NCBI GenBank assembly: GCA_002366725.1
Contig: DFBT01000117.1
Span: 1-20,855, forward strand
Direction of reading: 5' to 3'
Origin: Caldifarciminota bacterium UBA3073
Lineage (GTDB): Bacteria > Hydrothermota > UBA3073
Length of the DNA: 20,855 bases
The stretch's first letter is position 1. Each line of letters opens with the position of its first letter. Positions 1-8,130 of this stretch are shown piece by piece. The translations under genes and the position numbers were made by a program. Below the pieces are notes generated by a model. The model worked only from the letters and a program-made list of their open reading frames with translations. It ran no database searches and was not told where the DNA came from.

Positions 1-17
1 TTGCAACTAATTCGGAC

Positions 18-2387
18 ATGAACCGAAAATATAATACTTTCTCAAGGGTTGAGGAAATAGCCCTAAAAAAATCACACCGAAAGTTTACTTATCTCCACGA
101 GAAAATAAAATTGATTGAGGTAGAAAACTTTCCCATGTTAGGCAAACTGACAGCTCTTAGATTTCTGGAGTGGGTTCAGTTCAATCCAGGAGGGGTGGTT
201 TCGCTTCCTACCGGAAAAACCCCTGAATACTTCATAAAATGGGCAAGTTACTATCTCAAAAATTGGGATAAAAAAGAAGTGCAAAAAGAATTGAAAGAGT
301 GGGGTATCGATCCTTCCAAAAAGCCAAGAATTGGTTCTCTTTACTTTGTTCAAATAGATGAATTTTATCCTATAGACCCCAAATATCAAAATAGTTTCTA
401 CTACTATGTCCATCAGTTTTATATCAAGGGTTTTGGACTGGATAAGAAAAAGGGTATGTTTATTGACACATGGAAATTGGGGGTTCCGGACGGGATGCAC
501 GCGGAAGCTATTTTTCCACAATGGAAGGTGGATCTCGAACTGCGTACAAGACATCCAGGCAACAATACAGAAAGATTGCAGCAAGAGGCGATAAGGGCTG
601 TAGACCAATTTACTATGGAATATGAGGAGAAGATAAGAGAGTTAGGAGGCATAGGGTTCTTTCTGGGAGGAATAGGGCCCGATGGACATATTGCATTTAA
701 TGTAAAGGGTTCCAATCACAATTCTGTCACCAGACTCACTTCGATAAACTATGAAACGGCGGCGGCATCCGCCATAGATTTGGGAGGAATAGAGGTCTCA
801 AGGAACAGGTTGGTTATCAGCATGGGATTGGCAACGATTACTTATAATCCAACTACAACTGCCATCATAATTGCCGCTGGACATTCTAAGGCGAAGGTAG
901 TGAGGAATGCTATACAGAATAAACCACATATTTTATATCCGGCAACAGCTTTACAAAGACTGCCTGCTGCTCGTTTTTTTGTCACAAAAGGGGCTGCTTC
1001 CCTGCTTGATGATAGATGTTATGAAGACCTTGTACCTTTGGAAAAAATCGCAGAGAGAGAAGTAGAAAAATACATAATAAATCTGGCGGCGAAATGTGAA
1101 AAGAAATTGGTAGATTTAACAGTAGATGATCTCCACAAGGACAGATTTGCTCAAATATGTTTGGAAAAAACAAAGGAAGATGTTAAGAATATTGTAGAGA
1201 GAGTGAACACAGCGATAACAAAAAAACTAGACAATGGAACAAAAGGGATTCTGAATACGGTCTTTCTTCACACTGCGCCCCATCCTGATGATATAATGCT
1301 TGGTTATCTTCCTTATATAGTACATCTTGTGCGTCCCCCCGAGAATACACATTATTTTGCTTATATGACAAGCGGATTTCGTGCTGTGACTAATTCTTAT
1401 GCATTAGAAACCTTACAGAATCTGGAGAAATTTATTGATACCCCTACATTTCAAGAATTGGCATCCAATGGTTATTTCGAACCTTCTAACCAATTAGCTC
1501 GGGACGGAGACATTTACCGATACCTGGATGGCGTCGCAGCAAACGATACGGACATGAAAGCAGAGGCGACCGCGCGCAGATTTTTACGTAATACGATAGA
1601 AGTATACGAAGATGACAACTTAAATAACTTAAAATTTAGAATTGTTGAGCTTAAGAATTACTTTCAAACCCAATACCCCGGCAAAAAAGATATTGCGATT
1701 GTACAGAGATTAAAGGGGATGATCAGGGAATGGGAAGTTGAACTCTTATGGGGCTATCTCGGATTCAACCACCAAAATGTTATTCATACGCGACTTGGTT
1801 TTTATAAAGGAGATATTTTTACCGAGGAACCGCAGCTCGGAAGAGATGTAACACCGCTGGTAAATCTGCTCAGGAATACTGCTCCCAATGTGGTGACTGT
1901 CGCCCTGGACCCCGAGGCGAGCGGTCCAGATACTCATTATAAGGTACTCCAGGCCTTCTCCGAGGCATTAAAGGTGTATCAGAAAGAATCAGGGAAAAGC
2001 ATAAAGGTATGGGGATACAGAAATGTGTGGTATAGATTTGAGCCGAGTGAAGCCGATATATTTGTCCCCGTTTCCATGAATTCCTTTGCCATATTACATA
2101 ATGCATTTACCAATTGTTTTGGCTCCCAGAAAATGGCGTCATTTCCCAGTTATGAATACGATGGACCTTTCTCAGAACTGACTCAGAAGATAATGGTCGA
2201 GCAGTATAAGGTGATAAAAACTTGCCTGGGCAGAGATTTCTTCTACTATAACCCTATACCAAGATTGCAGGCAACAAGGGGAATGGTATACATAAAGGAG
2301 TTTACCCTCGAAGAATTTTATAGATGGTCAGAGGAATTAAGAAGGATGATCGAAGAAGAGGATGAGCCGATAACCCTTCGTTGCTGA
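18..2387 (+). CDS. NagB-like deaminase / PIG-L deacetylase fusion protein
   Basis: Two-domain protein of 789 residues. Residues about 40-330 are a NagB/6-phosphogluconolactonase-fold domain: sugar-phosphate loop SLPTGKTP (62-69), IDEF (113-116), and GGIGPDGHIAFN (217-228) with the usual Asp222 and His224. Residues about 410-650 are a PIG-L/LmbE-type zinc deacetylase: APHPDD (420-425, ligands His422 and Asp425) and a likely third ligand His640 in GPDTHY. Such fusions are known in Bacteroidetes-like genomes and are usually named glucosamine-6-phosphate deaminase. One polypeptide could deacetylate GlcNAc-6P and deaminate GlcN-6P, replacing NagA and NagB; that is inference. The deaminase Glu that follows HIAFN in E. 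coli NagB (Glu148) is Val229 here, so the exact reaction is uncertain. No signal peptide, so cytosolic. The frame stays open to the window edge upstream of ATG 18, so the true start may lie outside. Confidence 0.85.
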   Translation: MNRKYNTFSRVEEIALKKSHRKFTYLHEKIKLIEVENFPMLGKLTALRFLEWVQFNPGGVVSLPTGKTPEYFIKWASYYLKNWDKKEVQKELKEWGIDPSKKPRIGSLYFVQIDEFYPIDPKYQNSFYYYVHQFYIKGFGLDKKKGMFIDTWKLGVPDGMHAEAIFPQWKVDLELRTRHPGNNTERLQQEAIRAVDQFTMEYEEKIRELGGIGFFLGGIGPDGHIAFNVKGSNHNSVTRLTSINYETAAASAIDLGGIEVSRNRLVISMGLATITYNPTTTAIIIAAGHSKAKVVRNAIQNKPHILYPATALQRLPAARFFVTKGAASLLDDRCYEDLVPLEKIAEREVEKYIINLAAKCEKKLVDLTVDDLHKDRFAQICLEKTKEDVKNIVERVNTAITKKLDNGTKGILNTVFLHTAPHPDDIMLGYLPYIVHLVRPPENTHYFAYMTSGFRAVTNSYALETLQNLEKFIDTPTFQELASNGYFEPSNQLARDGDIYRYLDGVAANDTDMKAEATARRFLRNTIEVYEDDNLNNLKFRIVELKNYFQTQYPGKKDIAIVQRLKGMIREWEVELLWGYLGFNHQNVIHTRLGFYKGDIFTEEPQLGRDVTPLVNLLRNTAPNVVTVALDPEASGPDTHYKVLQAFSEALKVYQKESGKSIKVWGYRNVWYRFEPSEADIFVPVSMNSFAILHNAFTNCFGSQKMASFPSYEYDGPFSELTQKIMVEQYKVIKTCLGRDFFYYNPIPRLQATRGMVYIKEFTLEEFYRWSEELRRMIEEEDEPITLRC

Positions 2388-2757
2388 GCTGTGTGAAAGA
2401 CCTCTTGCGCCTTGCTCTTCGCATAAAGATGTTGGTTTACTTGCCCTTTCTTTCTACATTTCGTGTTTTGATTCCGTGATAAATTTCTCCTCGTGTCATC
2501 TTCTTTGACTGTTTTTACTTGACAAAAGGGGAAACTTGGTGTATAATTTCTTACTCGATGAAGATGGAGACATCAGTCAGGGTTTAACTGCTTTAAAGGT
2601 TCTCCCGGTAGTTCAAATATTACCCTTAAATTATATATAAAATGTGGACAGTCGGAATTCTTCTTGCCTTACTTTCTTTCCCTCGGGAGTATAAATCCAT
2701 CCACCAGATTGAACTTTATAGATTTTATCTGTTCTGGTCTTAACGGTGATAAAAGAA
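2388..2757. other. intergenic region with strong promoter, no supported gene
   Basis: About 370 bases between the deaminase fusion and the methyltransferase-like gene. It holds the consensus promoter at 2519-2547 and an untranslated leader of roughly 200 bases. A weak inverted repeat CTCCCG (2602-2607) / CGGGAG (2684-2689) lies in the leader. I looked for conserved cobalamin- or SAM-riboswitch elements because of the corrinoid genes downstream and recognise none. Only very short open frames are present (9 codons at 2558-2587, 33 codons at 2642-2743), without Shine-Dalgarno sites. Confidence 0.6.
2519..2547 (+). promoter_or_regulatory. perfect sigma70-type promoter
   Basis: TTGACA at 2519-2524, a 17-base spacer, and TATAAT at 2542-2547: exact consensus in both boxes and optimal spacing. 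Transcription should start near 2554. It would drive the methyltransferase-like gene at 2758 and perhaps the corrinoid protein. An ATG lies 10 bases after the -10 box but opens only a 9-codon frame. Confidence 0.8.
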
Positions 2758-3777
2758 ATGTGTCGTAAGCCAAATTTTGATCGCCTGTGTACCGCACTTT
2801 ATTGTGGTGAACCTGATTATGTGCCACTTGTGGAACTTGGTATCGCTCAAGAGATAAAAAAGAGATTTTTAGGAAAGAAAATTTACTCTCTTAAAGAAGA
2901 GGTTGAATTTTGGTCGCAAGCCGGTTATGATTATGTTAAACTGCAACCCGGCATTGATATGAATCTATCCAAGATTACGCCCCAAAAAGGTGGCTGGCAC
3001 TGGGCAAGTGAGCATAAAGGCATCATTAGTTCTTGGCAGGATTTCGAGCAATATATATGGTCTAAACCAGAGGACGTTGATTACTCTGATTTCGAGAAGA
3101 TTACCAAATATCTACCCGATTCGATGGCGGTCATAGGACAATACGGTGATATATTTACAATGGTGTGGGAGCTAATGGGATTTGAGAATTTCTCATTGAT
3201 GCTTTACGAAGATATCGAACTTATTGAAGCGCTCTTTGAAAAAATTGGCACCATTGTTTTCAACCTATTCGAAAACATGGTTACCTTTGACTGCGTAAAA
3301 GCTATCTGGTATAGTGACGATATTGCTTATCATGCCGGACCTATAATTTCACCTATATTTATTAGAAAATATTTGTTGCCCTGGATGAAAAAAATTGGCG
3401 ACATGGCCAAGAAACATAATATACCCTATATATACCATTCTGACGGAAAACTCTGGGATTTTATTGATGATATCATTGCCTGTGGTGTTAATGCCATTCA
3501 CCCTATCGAACCTAAAGCAATGGACATTGTTGAGGTGAAAGAAAAAGTTAAGGGCAAACTTTGTGTTATTGGAAATATTGACCTTTCCTATACTTTAACC
3601 CGAGGGACGCCAGAAGAGACGGAAGAGGAAGTCAGAGAAAAGATACATACAGTAGCACCTGGTGGTGGCTATTGCCTTGGCTCCAGTAACTCAATACCTA
3701 AATATGTGAAGCTTAAAAATTTTATAGCTATGGTCGAATCTACAAAAAGATACGGCAAATATCCTATTTCGGTATAA
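2758..3777 (+). CDS. uroporphyrinogen decarboxylase (UroD/MtaA)-family methyltransferase-like protein
   Basis: TIM-barrel protein of the UroD superfamily. Recognisable features are the N-terminal substrate region CGEPDYVPLVE, the barrel strand IPYIYHSDGKLWDFID, AIHPIEPKAMD, LCVIGNIDL and the C-terminal GGGYCLGSSNSIP. Bacterial members of this branch (MtaA, CmuA and relatives) move methyl groups to or from corrinoid proteins, and the next gene encodes exactly such a protein, so the pair probably forms a methyl-transfer system. The H-x-C...C zinc motif of MtaA is not intact: the His-x-Cys position reads His-Ser-Asp-Gly, although a Cys is kept in GGYC. Substrate unknown; true heme-pathway UroD is unlikely in this context. 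ATG 2758 is preferred because GGTGAT lies 7 bases upstream; the in-frame GTG at 2746 has no ribosome site. Confidence 0.8.
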   Translation: MCRKPNFDRLCTALYCGEPDYVPLVELGIAQEIKKRFLGKKIYSLKEEVEFWSQAGYDYVKLQPGIDMNLSKITPQKGGWHWASEHKGIISSWQDFEQYIWSKPEDVDYSDFEKITKYLPDSMAVIGQYGDIFTMVWELMGFENFSLMLYEDIELIEALFEKIGTIVFNLFENMVTFDCVKAIWYSDDIAYHAGPIISPIFIRKYLLPWMKKIGDMAKKHNIPYIYHSDGKLWDFIDDIIACGVNAIHPIEPKAMDIVEVKEKVKGKLCVIGNIDLSYTLTRGTPEETEEEVREKIHTVAPGGGYCLGSSNSIPKYVKLKNFIAMVESTKRYGKYPISV

Positions 3778-3822
3778 AGTTTACTTTCTATGTGTATCTA
3801 ATTGGGTTAATACCATCTCAAC

Positions 3823-3849
3823 TTGATGCTGTTTCTTTCGATTTAGAAT
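3823..3849 (+). promoter_or_regulatory. possible weak promoter before the corrinoid-protein gene
   Basis: TTGATG (3823-3828) and TAGAAT (3844-3849) are separated by only 15 bases, shorter than usual. It lies in the 117-base gap between the methyltransferase-like gene and the corrinoid gene and could give the latter extra expression. Confidence 0.25.
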
Positions 3850-3894
3850 AGAAAAATTTTTGTAATCCAGGGGAGAGGGGGTACCACGATTAAT

Positions 3895-4527
3895 TTGGGG
3901 GAAATCAGCCAAAGCCTTATAACCGGTCAGGTATCTAATATTAAGGAGCTGGTTCGACTTGCTATCGATCGGGGAATATCACCTCAAAATATAGTAGACC
4001 GAGGATTAATTCCCGGCATGGATATAGTTGGTAAGAAGTTTAAGGCTAATGAGATATATATACCCGAGGTTTTATTAGCTGCCAGGGCAATGCATGCAGG
4101 AATGGATGTCTTAAAACCGTTGGTAGTTAAAATAGGGATTAAACATATTGGAAAGTTCGCAATTGGAACAGTAAGAGGTGATTTGCATGACATAGGTAAA
4201 AATCTTGTCTCGATAATGATGGAAGGAGCAGGTTTTGAGGTAATTGATCTGGGAGTCAATGTTTCCCCCGAGAAATTTGTGGCAACAGTAAAGGAACACA
4301 GTCCGCAAATCTTGGGTATGTCCGCCCTTCTCACTACTACAATGCTATTAATGAAATCGACCATTAGGGCTTTAGAGAGAGCAAAGCTAAGACATAGTGT
4401 GAAGATAATGGTAGGTGGTGCACCTGTGACTCAGACATATGCTGATGAGATAGGTGCCGATGGCTATGCAGATGACGCAAGATCAGCTGTAGAGAAGGCA
4501 AAAGAGTTAATCCAGGCAAGAATTTAG
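3895..4527 (+). CDS. corrinoid (B12-binding) methyl-carrier protein, MtaC/MtbC-like
   Basis: 210 residues, the normal size for a two-domain corrinoid carrier. Residues 1-85 are the helical cap domain (B12-binding 2), with typical DIVGKKFKANEIYIPEVLLAA. Residues 87-210 are the Rossmann-like B12-binding domain with the cobalamin signature DLHDIG (96-101; Asp96, lower-axial His98, Gly101), the GMSALLTTTM segment (141-150) and the GG of VGGAP (174-175). It would shuttle a methyl group between a substrate methyltransferase and a methylcobamide acceptor, plausibly the UroD-family protein upstream. No reductive activator (RACE) or second methyltransferase is seen here. The start is TTG 3895; a purine-rich stretch (GGGAGAGGGGG, 3871-3881) lies 13 bases upstream. 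ATT at 3889 would be better spaced but is a rare start. Confidence 0.88.
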   Translation: MGEISQSLITGQVSNIKELVRLAIDRGISPQNIVDRGLIPGMDIVGKKFKANEIYIPEVLLAARAMHAGMDVLKPLVVKIGIKHIGKFAIGTVRGDLHDIGKNLVSIMMEGAGFEVIDLGVNVSPEKFVATVKEHSPQILGMSALLTTTMLLMKSTIRALERAKLRHSVKIMVGGAPVTQTYADEIGADGYADDARSAVEKAKELIQARI

Positions 4528-4535
4528 GGTCTCTC

Positions 4536-4564
4536 TTGACTCTTAATTGAAATCGTAGTAAAAT
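4536..4564 (+). promoter_or_regulatory. strong promoter giving a near-leaderless lysA transcript
   Basis: TTGACT (4536-4541), a 17-base spacer and TAAAAT (4559-4564) sit directly before lysA. The predicted transcription start (about 4571) is within two or three bases of ATG 4573, and there is no Shine-Dalgarno site in the gap. Confidence 0.65.
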
Positions 4565-4572
4565 ATTATAAT

Positions 4573-5817
4573 ATGACTTCTAATTTCTATTACAGAGATA
4601 ACGAACTCTATTGTGAGGGAGTGAAAGTAAGCGGGATTACAAAGTCTGTGAAAACTCCCTTTTATCTATACAGCAAGAAGGGTATAATAGATAATTATCG
4701 AGATATAGATGCGGCATTTGGGCAAGTTCCCCACCTCGTTTGTTACGCCCTGAAGGCAAATTCGAACTTGAACATATGTAGAATATTGGCAAGAGAGGGG
4801 AGTGGCGCGGATGTAGTTTCGGGTGGTGAGCTTTATAAGGCACTCTACCTGGGCATAAACTCCAGGAAGATCGTCTTTGACGGTGTTGGAAAAACAGAGA
4901 GTGAAATAGCTTACGGTATAAAACGGGAAATTCTACTGTTTAATGTCGAATCTGAGAGGGAGATAGAGGTGATTAACGAAATAGCTAAAGGGTTTAAGAG
5001 AGTCGTGTCCATAGGTCTTAGAATCAATCCCGATGTACACGCTAATGTTCATCCTTATGATGCAACGGGTATTGGAATATCAAAGTTTGGAATCCCCTTC
5101 GAGGATGCCATAAATGTTTATGAGAAAGCGAAAAAGTTGGATAACATTAAAATCGTGGGTCTTCATGCGCATATAGGCTCACAGATTAAAAAATTAGAAC
5201 CATTTATAAAAAGCATCTCAAAGTTAGTTTCTTTGTGTGAGAAGCTCGATGGCATAAAGTACATTGATATTGGTGGGGGACTTGGAATTTCGTACAATGA
5301 CGAAAAGGTCCCCACCTACAAAGAACTCGCTCAATTGATAACTCCGCCCCTGAAAAAATTGAATGTTACAGTCTTAATTGAGCCCGGCAGGACAGTCGTT
5401 GGTAATAGTGCTATTTTGGTGACAAAGGACCTTTATCTTAAAAAGATGAACGGGAAGAATTTTGTTGTGGTGGATGCGGGAATGAGTGATTTTTTGAGGC
5501 CCGGTCTATACAGAGCATCTCATAAAATAATGCCCTTAAAAAAGGTGCGGGGGGAGAAAATTATTGCCGGTGTGGTGGGGCCGATCTGTGAGTCGGGCGA
5601 TTTCCTGGGTGATAATGTGGAAATAACAAAACCGGATGTGGGTTCTTACCTCGCCGTTAAGGATACAGGTGCTTATGGATTTTCGATGGCATCCAACTAT
5701 AATTCGCGTTGCCGACCTCCCGAAATAATTGTAGATAAAGAAGATTTTTTTGTTGTCAGGGAGAGAGAAACTTACGAAGACCTCACAAGGAAAGAAAAGG
5801 TTATACGGGAGCTCTGA
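4573..5817 (+). CDS. lysA: diaminopimelate decarboxylase
   Basis: PLP-dependent alanine-racemase-fold decarboxylase that converts meso-diaminopimelate to L-lysine in the cytosol. Diagnostic motifs are all present: YALKAN with PLP lysine Lys61, HAHIGSQ (198-204), phosphate-binding GGGLG (234-238), EPGR (270-273), CESGD (339-343) and YNSR (376-379). 414 residues is full length. It is the first gene of a run in which the next start overlaps its stop by one base (TGATG). The company of a murein peptidase and a D-aminoacylase suggests it may also handle diaminopimelate recovered from cell-wall peptides; that is inference. A relaxed-specificity group IV decarboxylase cannot be excluded. Confidence 0.92.
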   Translation: MTSNFYYRDNELYCEGVKVSGITKSVKTPFYLYSKKGIIDNYRDIDAAFGQVPHLVCYALKANSNLNICRILAREGSGADVVSGGELYKALYLGINSRKIVFDGVGKTESEIAYGIKREILLFNVESEREIEVINEIAKGFKRVVSIGLRINPDVHANVHPYDATGIGISKFGIPFEDAINVYEKAKKLDNIKIVGLHAHIGSQIKKLEPFIKSISKLVSLCEKLDGIKYIDIGGGLGISYNDEKVPTYKELAQLITPPLKKLNVTVLIEPGRTVVGNSAILVTKDLYLKKMNGKNFVVVDAGMSDFLRPGLYRASHKIMPLKKVRGEKIIAGVVGPICESGDFLGDNVEITKPDVGSYLAVKDTGAYGFSMASNYNSRCRPPEIIVDKEDFFVVRERETYEDLTRKEKVIREL

Positions 5818-6560
5818 TGTATGTGGTGAAAGTAAATATCACGGACCTCAGGTCTAAGCCAGATTTCAGGTCAGAGAGGATAAATCAGGTTGTATTGGGT
5901 GATGAGGTTAAACTGCTAAAAGAGGACGAAGGATGGACATTTATACAGCTATTGGATGATTATAAGGGATGGGTTCTCTCGAATCATTTACTCGAGGTGT
6001 GTCAACCGAAGAAATTTACCTATATTGCCAGAGAAGGCGTAGTAAATGTGTACGAAAAACCGGATAAAAATTCAGAACTATCAACAAAAGTTGTTTTCAA
6101 TACAAAATTGATTGTACACGAGTTCCATGACAATTTTGCGTGTGTGGAACTTTTTTCCGGGAGGGGTTGGGTCGACAACAGCCAATTAATGAGCATGGGA
6201 GAGCAGAAGGTTCTATCCCGGGTTAGTGTGGGAGAGATGCTCCAAATTGCAAAAGGATTTATTGGTGTGCCCTATTTGTGGGGGGGCAAAACACCATTCG
6301 GTTTTGATTGTTCGGGCTTCGTTCAGACACTTTTTGATTTTTTTCTCACAAAAATTCCAAGGGATACAAAGGAACAGCTTAAAACAGGCGAAGAAGTGAA
6401 TAGTCTTCTGCCCGGAGATTTGGTCTTTTTCCCGGGGCATGTAGGTATCTACTGCGGAAGCAATGAATTCATTCACTCAAGTTTGACAAATGGCGGTGTG
6501 GCAATAAATACCCTCGATGATAAGTTCCTTGCTGCAAGGCGAGTAATATGTATGACATAA
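5817..6560 (+). CDS. SH3b-NlpC/P60 peptidase, YkfC-like
   Basis: Two N-terminal bacterial SH3 domains (about residues 1-60 and 66-126) followed by an NlpC/P60 cysteine peptidase domain (about 137-245). The catalytic core is visible: DCSGF with Cys165, GHVGIY with His208, and His220 in EFIHSS; YLWGGKTPFGFDCSG is the family signature. These enzymes cut the gamma-D-Glu to diamino-acid bond of murein peptides. There is no signal peptide or membrane segment, as in cytoplasmic YkfC-type recycling enzymes, so imported peptides are the likely substrate. GGGAG lies five bases upstream of the ATG, and translation is probably coupled to lysA. Its end overlaps the next gene by 13 bases. Confidence 0.9.
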   Translation: MYVVKVNITDLRSKPDFRSERINQVVLGDEVKLLKEDEGWTFIQLLDDYKGWVLSNHLLEVCQPKKFTYIAREGVVNVYEKPDKNSELSTKVVFNTKLIVHEFHDNFACVELFSGRGWVDNSQLMSMGEQKVLSRVSVGEMLQIAKGFIGVPYLWGGKTPFGFDCSGFVQTLFDFFLTKIPRDTKEQLKTGEEVNSLLPGDLVFFPGHVGIYCGSNEFIHSSLTNGGVAINTLDDKFLAARRVICMT

Positions 6561-8119
6561 TCATAAAGAATGGTACCGTCGTCGACGGAACCGGTGGTTC
6601 CGTAGAAAAGAAGGATATATCAATCATTGGAGATAGGATTTGTAGTATTGGATGTGGGGTGGAGAAATCATCAAAGGTGATAGATGCCGAGGGGTTGGTG
6701 GTGACGCCCGGATTCATCGATATTCACTCACATACGGATATTGGATTACTTGTAAATCCACGGGCAGATAGTAAGATAAGACAGGGAATTACCACCGAGA
6801 TCGGGGGAAATTGTGGTGGTTCCGCGGCTCCACTTGGGGGAGAACAGTTCGATAGATTACTAAAATGGGGAAGAGAAAACGATATAAAAATCCAATGGAA
6901 AACTGTCGGTGAATTTTTAAATACGCTGGAAGAAAATAGTATTGCTCTAAATTACGGGACACTTGTGGGACACGGTACAATCAGGTCCAATATCATGGGA
7001 ATGGATAACAGAACTCCATTGAGTTCTGAATTATTAAAAATGAAGGATGAGCTGTCACGGGGAATTCTCGACGGTGCATTTGGACTCTCTACCGGCCTCG
7101 CTTATGTTCCGGGTTGCTTTGCCCGAACGGAGGAAATCCTGGAACTGTGTGAGGTGGTGAAAAAGTACAATGGCTTCTATGCCACACATATGAGAAACGA
7201 GGGGAAAAAACTCCTTTCCTCGGTTGATGAGGCGTTAGATATAGGTAAAAAAAGGGGGCTCGCGCTTCAACTTTCCCATCTGAAGGCTTCACGCAGAGAA
7301 AACTGGTGGAAGATGGACAGGGTATTGAAGAAGATAGAGGATGCGAGAAAAAATGGCGTTGATGTCTTATTTGACTCTTATCCTTATACGGCATCCAACA
7401 CCTCTTTGTCATCATTTTTACCCGCCTGGGTAAATGCCGGTGGCAAAGAAGAACTTCTTTCGCATCTTAAGAAAAAGGGAGACAGGGAAAGAATAAAAGG
7501 GGAGTTAAAAATAAACTGGGGAAATGTGCTTCTTTCCTCCATAAACCACAGAAAATATCGCAATTTTGAGGGGGAAACAATACTCGAGGCATCTAATGAA
7601 GTAAGACAGAGTCCGCTTGATTTCGCCTGTGATTTGTTGCTCAAGACAAAGGGTGCGGTCAGTATTACCCATTTTTGTATGTCTCGGGAAAATGTTGACA
7701 AGGTTGTAACCCACCCACTATCGATGATAGCAACAGATAGCTCTTTAAAGGCACCCTACGGGAAATTATCTAAGGGGAAACCCCATCCCCGTTCTTATGG
7801 GACATTCCCCCGTGTCATATGTGATTATGTAAGGGAACGGAAACTTCTTTCATTAACTGATGCGGTGAGGAAAATGACGGGCATGCCCGCTTTACGGTTG
7901 GGTCTTACAGACAGAGGAGTCATTAAAGAAGGGGTATTTGCCGACATTGTAATATTTGAACTCGATAAAATTGAAGACAGGGCAACCTTCACCGATCCTC
8001 ACAGGTATCCTTCGGGCATTGAATATGTCCTGGTAAATGGAAAAATCGTAATAGAAAAGGGTGAACACACGGGGGCACTTCCCGGCAGGGTATTGAGGAA
8101 AGAAATCGGTAATCTATAG
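6548..8119 (+). CDS. N-acyl-D-amino-acid deacylase (D-aminoacylase)
   Basis: Amidohydrolase-superfamily enzyme of 523 residues, matching the D-aminoacylase size. It shows FIDIHSHTD (57-64; metal ligands His60 and His62), GGNCG with Cys89 as bridging ligand, THMRNE with His214, LSHLK with His244, and ATDSS with Asp397. The PHPRSYGTFPRVI segment near 412-424 is characteristic of the DAN family. It would hydrolyse N-acyl-D-amino acids or D-residue dipeptides in the cytosol. The overlap with the NlpC/P60 gene suggests joint action on D-amino-acid-bearing peptide fragments; the exact substrate is unknown. Confidence 0.88.
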   Translation: MYDIIIKNGTVVDGTGGSVEKKDISIIGDRICSIGCGVEKSSKVIDAEGLVVTPGFIDIHSHTDIGLLVNPRADSKIRQGITTEIGGNCGGSAAPLGGEQFDRLLKWGRENDIKIQWKTVGEFLNTLEENSIALNYGTLVGHGTIRSNIMGMDNRTPLSSELLKMKDELSRGILDGAFGLSTGLAYVPGCFARTEEILELCEVVKKYNGFYATHMRNEGKKLLSSVDEALDIGKKRGLALQLSHLKASRRENWWKMDRVLKKIEDARKNGVDVLFDSYPYTASNTSLSSFLPAWVNAGGKEELLSHLKKKGDRERIKGELKINWGNVLLSSINHRKYRNFEGETILEASNEVRQSPLDFACDLLLKTKGAVSITHFCMSRENVDKVVTHPLSMIATDSSLKAPYGKLSKGKPHPRSYGTFPRVICDYVRERKLLSLTDAVRKMTGMPALRLGLTDRGVIKEGVFADIVIFELDKIEDRATFTDPHRYPSGIEYVLVNGKIVIEKGEHTGALPGRVLRKEIGNL

Positions 8120-8130
8120 GGGGGCACAAG

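Noticed and set aside
138..608. Minus-strand frame of 156 codons inside the deaminase fusion
   Set aside because: Shadow of the well-supported plus-strand gene, with no domain pattern.
2558..2743. Short frames of 9 and 33 codons in the leader before the methyltransferase-like gene
   Set aside because: No ribosome sites, no recognisable product, and lengths expected by chance.
2548..2757. Cobalamin riboswitch before the corrinoid genes
   Set aside because: No conserved B12-box or core elements recognised in the leader.
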